This document shows, piece by piece, positions 1-8,596 of a DNA stretch of 64,000 bases; position 1 is the stretch's first letter; each line of letters begins with the position of its first letter. Made by a program: the position numbers and the translations under genes. Origin of the DNA: Flavobacterium sp. 20NA77.7 (GTDB lineage Bacteria; Bacteroidota; Bacteroidia; Flavobacteriales; Flavobacteriaceae); contig NZ_CP133721.1 of NCBI RefSeq assembly GCF_031326205.1, forward strand, positions 1,054,001 to 1,118,000, written 5' to 3'. The notes under the pieces were generated by a model that was not told the DNA's origin, made no database searches, and worked only from the letters and a program-made list of their open reading frames with translations.

Positions 1-93
1 AAATGCTAATACAATAACAATTGTATTTATCAAAATCTTTCGTTGATAAATAAACTTTTGAATTTTAGTAATACTATTTAGTAGATTTTGCAT
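1..93 (-). CDS. N-terminus of an unidentified membrane-anchored protein (partial)
   Basis: Thirty-one codons stay open from an ATG at 93 to the window edge. The peptide begins MQNLLNSITK, has a basic stretch (residues about 16-20) and then a run of hydrophobic residues (about 21-31). That pattern suggests the start of a signal anchor or first membrane helix. It lies 54 bases downstream of the substrate-binding-like gene on the same strand and could be cotranscribed. The rest is outside the window, so no family can be assigned. Confidence 0.45.
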   Translation of the reverse strand, partial: MQNLLNSITKIQKFIYQRKILINTIVIVLAF

Positions 94-147
94 TGTTTTT
101 GTCTGTTTTTATAGTGTTTCCTATATCTTTATATTAAAGAATAGTTA

Positions 148-993
148 CTACAAAACAACTTCTTTATATTCTTTTTTAGATTTTATTAGAGCCAAATCAA
201 ATAATTGATTTTGTATGGCTTCAAATGTAAGTTTGTCTAATTTATTTTGTGACCAATGAGTGTGATGTAACCATGCTTGTACATCTTCAATTTTTAAATC
301 ATAACGTGTAGCTAATGTTCTATCAATACTGGGTATTTGTTTAAATTCTTCTGTAGTAGTATTAATAATATCAAGTATTTGATTCATTACAAACGCAGAT
401 TGAGATAAAAATTCATTTCGTCCTGCAATAACAAAACACGGCCACGGCGTAGGGAATTCTGCAACTCTATTGAAAATAGCTGTATCAACTAATGGTTTTG
501 TCATAAATTTTTCCCACATGAAATAGGAAGCTTCTCCTTCTGACAACGCTTTGATAGCACCTTCAATGGTATTAACTACTTTAAATTTTAAGTTGGCAAG
601 ATCCCATCCTTTTGATTTTGCATGTATGAGACTCATTAAATGTGATCCTGAACCAAATCTACTAATAGCAATTACTTCATTTTCAAGTTCGTTAACAGAA
701 GTGAAATTGGAATTAACCGAAGTATGTATACCCCAAATTAAAGGTGATTCGACATATTTTTGAAGTATGGAGCTTGGATTTTCATCAGAAATTGATTTAA
801 TAATTCCTTCGGAAAGTAAAATTGCTAAATCTACTTCACCTTCTTTTAACATCTCACACATTTTTCCAGTTCCTTCTGGTACATCAATCCATTGTAAATC
901 TATACCAACTTCTTCAAATTCACCATTTTCAATACATAGGTGCCAAGGTAAATTGAAATGTTCTGGTACACCTGCTATTTTAACTGTTTTCAT
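148..993 (-). CDS. Substrate-binding-like protein (NMT1/SsuA fold), apparently cytoplasmic
   Basis: The 281-residue protein resembles the type 2 periplasmic-binding fold of nitrate/sulfonate/thiamine-precursor binding proteins. It opens with a first beta strand (VKIAGVPEHFNLPWHL), has the acidic turn EEVGIDLQWIDVPEGTGKM, and a strand-turn typical of the hinge (EVDLAILLSEGIIKS). Unlike true ABC binding proteins it has no signal peptide or lipobox; the fold starts at residue 4. No permease or ATPase gene is adjacent. It may therefore be an intracellular ligand-binding or enzyme-like protein rather than part of a transporter. Fold assignment is fairly safe; ligand and role are unknown. Confidence 0.7.
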   Translation of the reverse strand: MKTVKIAGVPEHFNLPWHLCIENGEFEEVGIDLQWIDVPEGTGKMCEMLKEGEVDLAILLSEGIIKSISDENPSSILQKYVESPLIWGIHTSVNSNFTSVNELENEVIAISRFGSGSHLMSLIHAKSKGWDLANLKFKVVNTIEGAIKALSEGEASYFMWEKFMTKPLVDTAIFNRVAEFPTPWPCFVIAGRNEFLSQSAFVMNQILDIINTTTEEFKQIPSIDRTLATRYDLKIEDVQAWLHHTHWSQNKLDKLTFEAIQNQLFDLALIKSKKEYKEVVL

Positions 994-1023
994 ATTTTAG
1001 GTATAAGGTTTTGGGTAATGGCT

Positions 1024-1578
1024 TTAAGGATTTTGTGATTTACTTTTATATTTTTTACTTTCTAATTGCCACCATTTCCATGTAATGCCATCTTTATCGG
1101 GATAATCTTCCATGAAAACCATACCGCATTTACTTAAAACTCTATTTGAAGCTCCATTTTCAGCATGTGTATAGGCATTTATTATGTTTATGTTCATTTG
1201 ATTAAAACCATAGTCTAACCAAAATTTAGTAGCTTCAGTAGCATAACCTTTGTTCCAATGATTTTCAGCTAAACGGTAACCATAATCATAAAAATTTGTA
1301 TTTCCGTTTTCTACATGATCATTTACAAATTTGATTCCAGTCCAGCCAATGAATTCGCTTGTTTCTTTTAAAATTGTTGCAAAACGACCAATGCCATTTT
1401 CTTTATATTGTCTTTGAACATATTCAATAACTTTTAAGCTTTCGTCAATTTCAACTTCTGGTTTTTGCCAAAGATATCGATGCACATTTGGATTTTTATT
1501 CAATTCAAATAGTGCTTCTGCATCCGTTAATTCTAAGGGACGATAGAGTAGGCGTTCGCTTTCGAGTATTACATTCAT
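1024..1578 (-). CDS. GNAT N-acetyltransferase, RimJ/RimL type
   Basis: This 184-residue protein has the RimJ/RimL-like acetyltransferase layout. It starts with a strand and RLLYRPLELTDAEALFELN, followed by the acetyl-CoA-binding core around residues 110-130 (NHWNKGYATEATKFWLDYGF) and the C-terminal AENGASNRVLSKCGMVF segment typical of the family. Such enzymes acetylate N-terminal amines of proteins or small molecules using acetyl-CoA; the substrate cannot be read from sequence. Its start lies 4 bases from the stop of the upstream nucleoside phosphorylase gene, so the two are probably cotranscribed. Confidence 0.85.
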   Translation of the reverse strand: MNVILESERLLYRPLELTDAEALFELNKNPNVHRYLWQKPEVEIDESLKVIEYVQRQYKENGIGRFATILKETSEFIGWTGIKFVNDHVENGNTNFYDYGYRLAENHWNKGYATEATKFWLDYGFNQMNINIINAYTHAENGASNRVLSKCGMVFMEDYPDKDGITWKWWQLESKKYKSKSQNP

Positions 1579-1582
1579 TTAT

Positions 1583-2449
1583 TTATTCAACTATTTTATT
1601 TAAAGTGTAAGCAATTAAATCATCTACAGCTTTGTAAGGATCTTCACTAAAAGTTCCAGTTGCACGATTAGCAATAATAGCATTTAACGATAAACAGTTG
1701 TGTCCTAATAATTTTCCTAAACCATAAATTGCACCTGTTTCCATTTCTAAATTTGTCATTCTAATTCCATTATAATTGAAACGATCCATTTTGTTGTTTA
1801 ATTCTGAATCTTGAATTCCTAATCGTATCACGCGCCCTTGAGGCCCGTAAAAACCTCCAGCCGTTCCTGTAAATCCTTTAAAAACAGTACTGCTTTCAAA
1901 CTTTTTTTCTAATAATTTACTACCTGAAATCACATAAGGTCGCCCTTTTTTCATGTCCCAATTCGTTTGCTGAATAAAAGCTTCTTCTATTTCGGTTTCC
2001 GAAATTGTATCAATTAAATAGGATCGAAGCATATTGTCTAATCCTAATCCATATTGGCTCATTACAATACTATCACAAGGAATATCAGCTTGCAATGATC
2101 CTGAAGTGCCAATACGAACGATACTCAATGAAGTCAATTCTTTTTTAATGGTTCTAGTATCTAAATCAACATTAACCAAGGCATCAAGTTCATTCATTAC
2201 GATGTCAATATTATCTGGACCAATACCTGTTGAAATTACGGTTATTCGTTTGCCTTTGTATATTCCTGTTTGTGTTTTGAATTCACGTTTTTGTTTAGTA
2301 CATTCAATACTGTCAAAATGTTTTGTAATCTTTTCCACACGATCTTGATCGCCAACGAAAATAATGTTTTGCGAAATATCTTCTGGGTGTAAATTTAAAT
2401 GGTAAACACTACCATCTGGATTTATTATTAATTCTGATGCTGCTATCAT
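1583..2449 (-). CDS. Nucleoside phosphorylase (uridine phosphorylase-like)
   Basis: A 288-residue PNP/UDP family enzyme catalysing phosphorolysis of a nucleoside to base plus ribose-1-phosphate. Visible family features are the early phosphate-site region (IIFVGDQDRVEKITKHF), the ISTGIGPDNIDIVMNEL block around residues 75-90, IVRIGTSGSLQ near residue 110, and the MTNLEMETGAIYGLGKLLG block near residue 230 that holds the ribose-contacting Met-Glu-x-Glu-type motif. The N-terminal segment starting ASELIINPDGSVYHLNLHPEDI is common in Bacteroidota homologues. Base specificity (uridine versus purine) is inferred only from overall resemblance. Confidence 0.85.
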   Translation of the reverse strand: MIAASELIINPDGSVYHLNLHPEDISQNIIFVGDQDRVEKITKHFDSIECTKQKREFKTQTGIYKGKRITVISTGIGPDNIDIVMNELDALVNVDLDTRTIKKELTSLSIVRIGTSGSLQADIPCDSIVMSQYGLGLDNMLRSYLIDTISETEIEEAFIQQTNWDMKKGRPYVISGSKLLEKKFESSTVFKGFTGTAGGFYGPQGRVIRLGIQDSELNNKMDRFNYNGIRMTNLEMETGAIYGLGKLLGHNCLSLNAIIANRATGTFSEDPYKAVDDLIAYTLNKIVE

Positions 2450-2544
2450 TTGTTTTTTAGTTTAAAGTTTAGCTTCGCTCTGTTCGGATTCGCCTCGGGT
2501 CAGGTTTCAGCTTATTAACTTCGAACGGGAAACGTGAAACAAAT

Positions 2545-2877
2545 TTATCCACCTACTCGTTTTGTTTTAAAGCCTTTATCTTGTAAAAATTTCATAATCT
2601 TGTCACGATAATCACCTTGAATGATGATTTCTCCATCTTTAAAAGAGCCTCCTACGGCTAGTTTACTTTTAATTTTTTTCGCTAGAATTTTAAAATCTTC
2701 GTCTTCACCTTCATAACCCGAAATTATAGTGGTAGGCTTTCCTTTTCTTTTTTCATATTTACAAAGAATGGGTTCTTTTTGAATAAATAATTCATGAGGT
2801 GTCTCATCTATTTGTTCAGGTTCATTGGAAATTTCATGATCTGGAAAAAGCTTTTTTAATTGTTCTTGTAAGTCCAT
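2545..2877 (-). CDS. SUI1/eIF1-family translation factor (YciH-like)
   Basis: The 110-residue protein carries a C-terminal SUI1 domain (about residues 40-110). Diagnostic blocks are KGKPTTIISGYEG, the KSKLAVGGSFKDGEIIIQGD signature and the terminal FLQDKGFKTKRVGG. Bacterial homologues (YciH) bind the 30S subunit and are proposed to influence initiation fidelity. The first 40 residues are acidic and poorly conserved. The gene stands alone, with about 95 bases to the phosphorylase gene and about 46 to the GxxExxY gene. Confidence 0.9.
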   Translation of the reverse strand: MDLQEQLKKLFPDHEISNEPEQIDETPHELFIQKEPILCKYEKRKGKPTTIISGYEGEDEDFKILAKKIKSKLAVGGSFKDGEIIIQGDYRDKIMKFLQDKGFKTKRVGG

Positions 2878-2923
2878 ATTTTAGCTCACGGATAAAACGG
2901 ATTCGCTTTAAGCGAAGCGCGAA

Positions 2924-3322
2924 TTAATACTGATTTTTTTTGTTCTTTCTTTTGTTTTCGTATATTTTTCTTTTGAATTCAGGTTTTTTTCCAAAATTCA
3001 ATAATAAACCAATTTCGCAATCAGTTCCTCTTAAATAATTGATTAATTGATTTTCAAACTCATCAACAATATAATCGGCTGCTTTTAGTTCTAATATTAT
3101 TATATCATTTACAATTATATCAGCATAATAATCGCCAACATTTTCTCCTTTGTAATAAACTTTAATTTTCTTATTAGGAATTGCTTCAAGTCCTTTATTT
3201 TTTAACTCAATTAGTAAGGCATTTTGATAAACTTTTTCAAGGAAACCATAACCTAATTCGTTGTAAACTTCGTAAAAAGTTTTTAAAATTAACGATGTTA
3301 AATCTTGATGTAATAAGTGCAT
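2924..3322 (-). CDS. GxxExxY family protein
   Basis: The 132-residue protein has the family-naming motif in LGYGFLEKVYQNAL (residues about 23-36) and the following NDIIILELKAADYI block, which resembles a PD-(D/E)xK nuclease-like core (D...E-x-K). The C-terminal NYLRGTDCEIGLLLNFG is also typical. The family is widespread in Bacteroidota and Planctomycetes, often as scattered orphan genes; its function is not established. The flanks on both sides contain similar degenerate words (see findings), suggesting the gene sits in a repeat-like cassette. Confidence 0.9.
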   Translation of the reverse strand: MHLLHQDLTSLILKTFYEVYNELGYGFLEKVYQNALLIELKNKGLEAIPNKKIKVYYKGENVGDYYADIIVNDIIILELKAADYIVDEFENQLINYLRGTDCEIGLLLNFGKKPEFKRKIYENKRKNKKNQY

Positions 3323-3493
3323 ATATTCTTTCTATATGGTTTAAATCTTTTTTCATCTGCGTTTTACGAAGTAAATCCGTTTCATTCGCGTGCTAATATG
3401 GCTTGTAAATCTAAATCTTTAAATAAAAATCCCAAATTCCAAAACATCCATAAAACAGACAAATTGGAACTTGGAATTTATTTTAATTGTTTA

Positions 3494-4447
3494 TTATTTC
3501 TTTATCAATCCTAATTCAACTAATCGTTCATTTAAAAATTCACCCGCTGTAATGTCTTCATATAATTTCGGATTGTTTTCGTCAATACATTCTGGCAAAC
3601 AATCTAATTTCATGTCGCTTACTGGGTGCATGAAGAAAGGAATCGAATATCTTGAAGTTCCCCATAATTCTCTAGGTGGATTTACCACTTGATGAATGGT
3701 TGACTTTAATTTATTATTGGTATGACGAGATAACATATCGCCAACGTTAATCATTAATTCATCAGGTTGTGCCATAGCGTCAATCCAATCACCATTATGA
3801 TTTTGAACTTGTAACCCTTTACCTTGTGCGCCCATTAATAAAGTAATTAAATTAATATCGCCATGTGCTGCAGCTCTTACCGCACCATCTTTTGGTTCAT
3901 CTGTAATAGGAGGGTAGTGTATTGGTCTTAAAATGCTATTTCCATCTTTAATGTATTTGTCAAAATAAAACTCATCTAAACCAATATATAAAGCTAAAGC
4001 TCTTAACACATATACACCTGTTTTTTCAAGCATTTGGTACGCTTCTTTACCTGTGTCATTGAAACTTGGTAATTCAGTAACAACAACATTTTCAGGATAT
4101 TCTCCAGCCCATTTTGAATCGTCATTTACATACTGGCCAAAGTGCCAAAACTCTTTTAAATCTCCCGCAGAACGCCCTTTTGCATGCTCTTTACCGAAAG
4201 AAACATATCCTCTTTGACCTCCAATTCCTGGAATTTCGTACTTGGATTTAACTTCTAAAGGTAAATTGAAAAAATTTCGCACTTCGGCATATAAATTTTC
4301 AACTAATTGATCATCTAAAAAATGACCTTTTAATGCTACAAAGCCTATTTCTTCATAAGCTTTACCGATTTCATTTACAAATTTTTGTTTGCGTATCGGA
4401 TCATCCGATAGGAAATCACGCAAGTCTACACTTGGAATTTTTTGCAT
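3494..4447 (-). CDS. 2-oxoglutarate/Fe(II)-dependent oxygenase, isopenicillin N synthase-like
   Basis: The 317-residue protein matches the isopenicillin-N-synthase-like dioxygenase family. The N-terminal DIOX_N region includes KIPSVDLRDFLSDDP. The iron-binding H-x-D lies in AAHGDINLITLLMG (about H194/D196), the distal His in STIHQVVNPPRELWG (about 250), and the cosubstrate-binding R-x-S in SRYSIPFFMHP. All expected metal ligands are present, so it should be active. The substrate is unknown. It is transcribed divergently from the dehydrogenase E1 gene. Confidence 0.88.
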   Translation of the reverse strand: MQKIPSVDLRDFLSDDPIRKQKFVNEIGKAYEEIGFVALKGHFLDDQLVENLYAEVRNFFNLPLEVKSKYEIPGIGGQRGYVSFGKEHAKGRSAGDLKEFWHFGQYVNDDSKWAGEYPENVVVTELPSFNDTGKEAYQMLEKTGVYVLRALALYIGLDEFYFDKYIKDGNSILRPIHYPPITDEPKDGAVRAAAHGDINLITLLMGAQGKGLQVQNHNGDWIDAMAQPDELMINVGDMLSRHTNNKLKSTIHQVVNPPRELWGTSRYSIPFFMHPVSDMKLDCLPECIDENNPKLYEDITAGEFLNERLVELGLIKK

Positions 4448-4496
4448 TGAAATTAATTTTGTTAATAACTACAAAAGTTGTTACACCTTTGTTTTA

Positions 4497-4504
4497 CAAA
4501 TGTA
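4497..4504 (-). promoter_or_regulatory. Possible -7 promoter box for the oxygenase gene
   Basis: On the minus strand this reads TACATTTG, a full match to the flavobacterial -7 consensus TAnnTTTG, about 50 bases upstream of the oxygenase start. No clear -33 TTG lies at the right distance, so the call is tentative. Confidence 0.35.
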
Positions 4505-4603
4505 TTGAATTAATTTAAAATATAAAAGGGTATAGTTATTAACAATTATGAAAATCGACTAAACTCTTTTATAACAAAAGTTAACCAAAATGTTATTTTT
4601 TAG

Positions 4604-4611
4604 TAATTTTG
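4604..4611 (+). promoter_or_regulatory. -7 promoter box for the dehydrogenase E1 gene
   Basis: TAATTTTG matches the flavobacterial -7 consensus TAnnTTTG and lies 22 bases before the preferred ATG at 4634. No TTG is visible at the usual spacing upstream. Confidence 0.45.
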
Positions 4612-4633
4612 AAAAAAATTAAAATACGTTGTG

Positions 4634-6610
4634 ATGATTTTTGAGCGAAAGAATTTAAGTAATGAACAATTAATTGATTTATATAAAAAATTAATCAAGC
4701 CGAGATTAATTGAAGAAAAGATGCTCATCTTACTAAGACAAGGTAAAGTATCTAAGTGGTTTTCAGGAATTGGTCAAGAAGCTATTGCTGTGGGAATCAC
4801 TGCTGCTTTAGATCAAGATGAATATATATTGCCTATGCATAGAAATTTAGGCGTGTTCACTACGCGAGAAATTCCGCTACATAAATTATTTTCACAATGG
4901 CAAGGCAAAAAATCAGGTTTTACAAAGGGTAGAGATAGAAGTTTTCATTTTGGCACACAAGAATATAAAATTATTGGCATGATTTCGCATTTAGGCCCTC
5001 AAATGGGAGTGGCTGACGGAATAGCATTAGCAAATAAATTGAAACAAAATGGAAAAGTAACAGCAGTATTTACTGGCGAAGGAGCTACTTCTGAAGGTGA
5101 TTTTCATGAAGCTCTTAATATTGCTGCCGTTTGGGATTTACCTGTTTTATTTGTAATTGAAAATAATGGATATGGATTGTCTACTCCCACAAACGAACAA
5201 TATCGATGTGAAAATTTAGCAGATAAAGGTGTAGGATATGGAATGGAAAGCCATATTGTTGATGGAAATAATATTTTAGAGGTATATCATAAAATCAATG
5301 AACTAAAAGTATCGTTAAAAGAAAAGCCAAGACCAATTTTACTTGAATTTAAAACGTTTAGAATGCGCGGTCATGAAGAGGCGAGTGGTACAAAATATGT
5401 TCCTCAAGAATTAATGGACGTATGGGCTGAAAAAGATCCAATAGAAAATTTCAAAAACTATTTACAGCTAACAAACGTACTATCTGATGAATTGGATGTT
5501 GAAATAAAAAATGCGATAAAAAAAGAAATAGACGAAAATTGGGCTATTACCCAAGCCGAACCTGAATTAGTTGCTTCTGTTGAAGAAGAATTAGGAGATG
5601 TTTATAAACCCTATACCTTTGAACACTTTGAACCTTCTGAAGATCAAAAATCAATTCGATTTATAGACGCAATAACTGAAGCTTTAAAAGAATCCATGCA
5701 ACGCCATGATAATTTAGTTATTATGGGGCAAGATGTAGCTGAATATGGAGGTGCTTTTAAAATAACAGAAGGATTTGTAGAAAAATTTGGCAAAGAACGT
5801 GTTAGAAATACACCAATTTGTGAAAGCGCAGTGGTATCTGCTGCTAACGGTTTGTCAATTAATGGATTTAAAGCAATCGTAGAAATGCAATTTGCAGACT
5901 TTGTATCTACGGGTTTTAATCCAATTGTTAATTTATTAGCGAAACAACATTACCGTTGGGGTGAACAAGCAGATGTTGTTGTGCGTATGCCTTGTGGTGG
6001 CGGAACACAAGCAGGGCCTTTTCATTCACAAACAAATGAGGCTTGGTTTACTAAAACTCCCGGGCTAAAAGTGGTATATCCTGCTTTTCCTTATGATGCA
6101 AAAGGCTTGTTAAATACAGCGATTAATGATCCAAATCCTGTTATGTATTTTGAACATAAACAATTGTACAGAAGCATTAATCAAGAAGTACCTACAAATT
6201 ATTATACTATTCCATTTGGGAAAGCAAGTTTATTAAAAGAAGGAAATGATGTCACTGTTATTTCGTTTGGTGCTGGTGTGCATTGGGCACTTGAAGTCCT
6301 TAATAAAAACGTTTCAATTAAAGCTGATTTACTCGATTTAAGAAGTTTACAACCTTTAGATTGGGAAGCAATTTATGCATCTGTTAAAAAGACAAATAAA
6401 GTTATCATTTTGCAAGAAGATACATTGTTTGGAGGTATTGCAAGCGATATTGCGGCTACTATAATGGAAAATTGTTTTGAGTATTTAGACGCACCTGTTA
6501 AAAGAGTAGGGAGTTTAGAAAGCGCTATACCATTTATGAAAGTATTAGAAGATCAATATTTACCAAAAGCACGATTTGAATCTGAATTACTTGCGTTAGT
6601 AAACTATTAA
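4634..6610 (+). CDS. 2-oxo-acid dehydrogenase E1, fused alpha and beta subunits
   Basis: The 658-residue protein joins an E1-alpha half (about 1-330) to an E1-beta half (about 345-658) of the thiamine-diphosphate-dependent 2-oxo-acid (probably branched-chain) dehydrogenase complex. The TPP motif begins GEGATSEGDFHEALN near residue 148 and ends with NN about 29 residues later. The beta half carries VIMGQDVAEYGGAFKITEGF and PICESAVVSAANGLS. It decarboxylates 2-oxo acids and passes the acyl group to E2, which is not encoded in this window. A GTG lies one codon upstream at 4631; I prefer the ATG at 4634. The fused architecture is common in Bacteroidota. Confidence 0.9.
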   Translation: MIFERKNLSNEQLIDLYKKLIKPRLIEEKMLILLRQGKVSKWFSGIGQEAIAVGITAALDQDEYILPMHRNLGVFTTREIPLHKLFSQWQGKKSGFTKGRDRSFHFGTQEYKIIGMISHLGPQMGVADGIALANKLKQNGKVTAVFTGEGATSEGDFHEALNIAAVWDLPVLFVIENNGYGLSTPTNEQYRCENLADKGVGYGMESHIVDGNNILEVYHKINELKVSLKEKPRPILLEFKTFRMRGHEEASGTKYVPQELMDVWAEKDPIENFKNYLQLTNVLSDELDVEIKNAIKKEIDENWAITQAEPELVASVEEELGDVYKPYTFEHFEPSEDQKSIRFIDAITEALKESMQRHDNLVIMGQDVAEYGGAFKITEGFVEKFGKERVRNTPICESAVVSAANGLSINGFKAIVEMQFADFVSTGFNPIVNLLAKQHYRWGEQADVVVRMPCGGGTQAGPFHSQTNEAWFTKTPGLKVVYPAFPYDAKGLLNTAINDPNPVMYFEHKQLYRSINQEVPTNYYTIPFGKASLLKEGNDVTVISFGAGVHWALEVLNKNVSIKADLLDLRSLQPLDWEAIYASVKKTNKVIILQEDTLFGGIASDIAATIMENCFEYLDAPVKRVGSLESAIPFMKVLEDQYLPKARFESELLALVNY

Positions 6611-6749
6611 TCCTATACATCGAATACTTGAAATGAAAAATTTAGACATTTGTTAAAATGTTTAAAAAAATACTATATTCATAATAATTCATCATTTTTT
6701 TTTAATTTAATAAAATTTAAAGAAATAAAAAATATGAATATTATTTTTA

Positions 6750-6757
6750 TATATTTG
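6750..6757 (+). promoter_or_regulatory. -7 promoter box before the IS1-like regulator gene
   Basis: TATATTTG is a perfect TAnnTTTG box 33 bases before the ATG at 6791. The surrounding 180-base gap (6611-6790) is extremely AT-rich and no -33 TTG is evident. Confidence 0.45.
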
Positions 6758-6790
6758 CTAAAATAATATATTTATGCAAATTATATATAT

Positions 6791-7210
6791 ATGGATATTT
6801 TAAGTTGCCCAAAATGCCAAAACAACAATATTGTTAAAAGCGGTATTATCAAAGAAAGACAAAGATTTTTGTGTAAATCTTGCAATTACTATTTCACAGT
6901 TAACAAGTTAGGAAAGAAGATAGATGATTACTACGTTACTAAAGCGTTGCAGTTATATCTTGAAGGTTTAAGTTTTAGAGAAATAGAACGTATTATAGGT
7001 GTTTCTCATGTTTCTATTAGTAACTGGGTGAAAGAATTTAAAATAAAAAAACCACCACACCCTAATTACCATCCAACCTATAAAATATTTAACCATTTAG
7101 AGTTAGTGGAATTCTTAAAAAACAAAGAAAGGTTGTCTGGTGCAGGTATGATTATTACTGAATTAGGTGATAAATTCATGCTCATTAAATGGGAACGATT
7201 TAAAGATTAA
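6791..7210 (+). CDS. Stand-alone zinc-ribbon/HTH protein resembling IS1 InsA (probable domesticated regulator)
   Basis: The 139-residue protein has a CxxC...CxxC zinc ribbon (C6, C9, C28, C31), followed by a helix-turn-helix at about residues 59-82 (GLSFREIERIIGVSHVSISNW). This is the same order as the N-terminal part of IS1-family transposases, including the complete one at 42631-43356 in this window. The remaining 55 residues contain no DDE catalytic domain; they end in an unrelated-looking domain (KERLSGAGMIITELGDKFML). No inverted repeats flank it. It precedes a carboxylate uptake/activation locus on the same strand, about 100 bases from the porin. I infer a DNA-binding regulator; function is unproven. 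Confidence 0.75.
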   Translation: MDILSCPKCQNNNIVKSGIIKERQRFLCKSCNYYFTVNKLGKKIDDYYVTKALQLYLEGLSFREIERIIGVSHVSISNWVKEFKIKKPPHPNYHPTYKIFNHLELVEFLKNKERLSGAGMIITELGDKFMLIKWERFKD

Positions 7211-7310
7211 CTATAGTAGTTAACAAAAATATATATTACAATTTTTTTCATACTATTTTTTTTAGAATTTGGTCGAACAAAATCAAATTACTAATCAATT
7301 ATTTGAAATT

Positions 7311-8567
7311 ATGAAAAAAATTTTAATGTACTGTTTTTTAGCAGCTTCATTTACAGGGGTTGCACAAACAACCACTACTACAACTGCTGCGCCTCCTGCA
7401 GCGAAAGAATGGGATGTTAGCCTTTATGGTTTCATCAGAACAGATTATATTTGGGACACTAGAAAATCTGCTCAAGTAAGAGAATACAACCTTAATTTAT
7501 ATCCTCTAGATGTTGCACTAGATGCAAATGGAAAAGATATGAATGCTGTTGGGCAATCAAATTTCTTATCGGTTGTTTCTAGATTAGGTGTAAAAGTAAA
7601 AGGTCCAGACGTATGGGGTGCTAAAATGAGCGGAACATTAGAAGGTGATTTTTTCGGAAATACAGAATCTTCTATTGGATTACTTCGATTAAGACATGCT
7701 TATGTTTCTATGGATTGGTCTAAAACATCTTTAACGATGGGGCAAACTTGGTATCCAACTTTTATTCCTGAAGTATTTCCTGGAGTAGCAAACTTTAGTA
7801 CTGGAATTATGTTTAACCCTTTCGGTTGGGCATCTCAAGTTAAATTAAAACAAAACTTCACAAAAGAATTCTCATTTGCATTTACAGCTTATAAAGAAAG
7901 AGAATTTACAACTACAGGACCTGGTACTCAAAATGCAGCTTCAATTAACTCATCCATTCCAAGCTTAAATGGGGTATTTCAATTTAAAGGTAAAAATCTT
8001 TTACTTGGTGCAGGTTTAGAATATAAATCATTACAGCCTCTAACTCAAAATGCAACTAATACTTTGGTAACAACTGAAAAAGTGAATAGTTCTACTTTAT
8101 TTGGATATGCAAAATATGCAAATGATAAATTCTCTATTAAAGCTTACGGAATTTCAGGTGGAAATTTATACAATTTAGTAATGTTAGGAGGATTTACAGC
8201 TTCAACAACTAATGGTATTCAAACATATGATCCTACAAAAACAACTTCATTTTGGGTAGATATTGCTAGTAATGGTAAATCAGTAGCGCCAGGTTTATTC
8301 TTTGGAACTACAAAAAACAACGGTTCTGACAAAGCGGGTTCTGTTGCATATATAAGAGGTATTAACACTACGGGTTCAAGAGTTGTTGATAATGTATGGA
8401 GAGTTTCTGGAAGAGTTGATTTCAAAAAGAACAAATTTAGAGTTACACCAGAGTTAGAATTAACAAGTGCAACTTGGGGAGATGCTGATGCATATGGTAA
8501 AGCAACTACAAACTTAAAAGACGTGAGTAATTTTAGAGCGATGGTTTCTTGTGTTTACTCATTTTAA
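7311..8567 (+). CDS. Outer-membrane porin (beta-barrel), possibly DcaP-like
   Basis: The 418-residue protein starts with a signal peptide ending in AQ (MKKILMYCFLAASFTGVAQ), then a short Thr/Ala-rich linker. The mature part is rich in alternating strands (WDVSLYGFIRTDYIWDT, RLRHAYVSMDWSKTSLTMG) and ends in an aromatic residue (MVSCVYSF), the usual barrel C-terminus. The layout is like trimeric DcaP-type porins used for organic-acid or small-molecule uptake. I chose the ATG at 7311 over a TTG at 7269 because the signal peptide begins there. It is 29 bases upstream of the MFS gene, so the two probably form an uptake operon. Confidence 0.8.
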   Translation: MKKILMYCFLAASFTGVAQTTTTTTAAPPAAKEWDVSLYGFIRTDYIWDTRKSAQVREYNLNLYPLDVALDANGKDMNAVGQSNFLSVVSRLGVKVKGPDVWGAKMSGTLEGDFFGNTESSIGLLRLRHAYVSMDWSKTSLTMGQTWYPTFIPEVFPGVANFSTGIMFNPFGWASQVKLKQNFTKEFSFAFTAYKEREFTTTGPGTQNAASINSSIPSLNGVFQFKGKNLLLGAGLEYKSLQPLTQNATNTLVTTEKVNSSTLFGYAKYANDKFSIKAYGISGGNLYNLVMLGGFTASTTNGIQTYDPTKTTSFWVDIASNGKSVAPGLFFGTTKNNGSDKAGSVAYIRGINTTGSRVVDNVWRVSGRVDFKKNKFRVTPELELTSATWGDADAYGKATTNLKDVSNFRAMVSCVYSF

Positions 8568-8596
8568 TTATTAATAAACTAAAAACTAAATAAATT

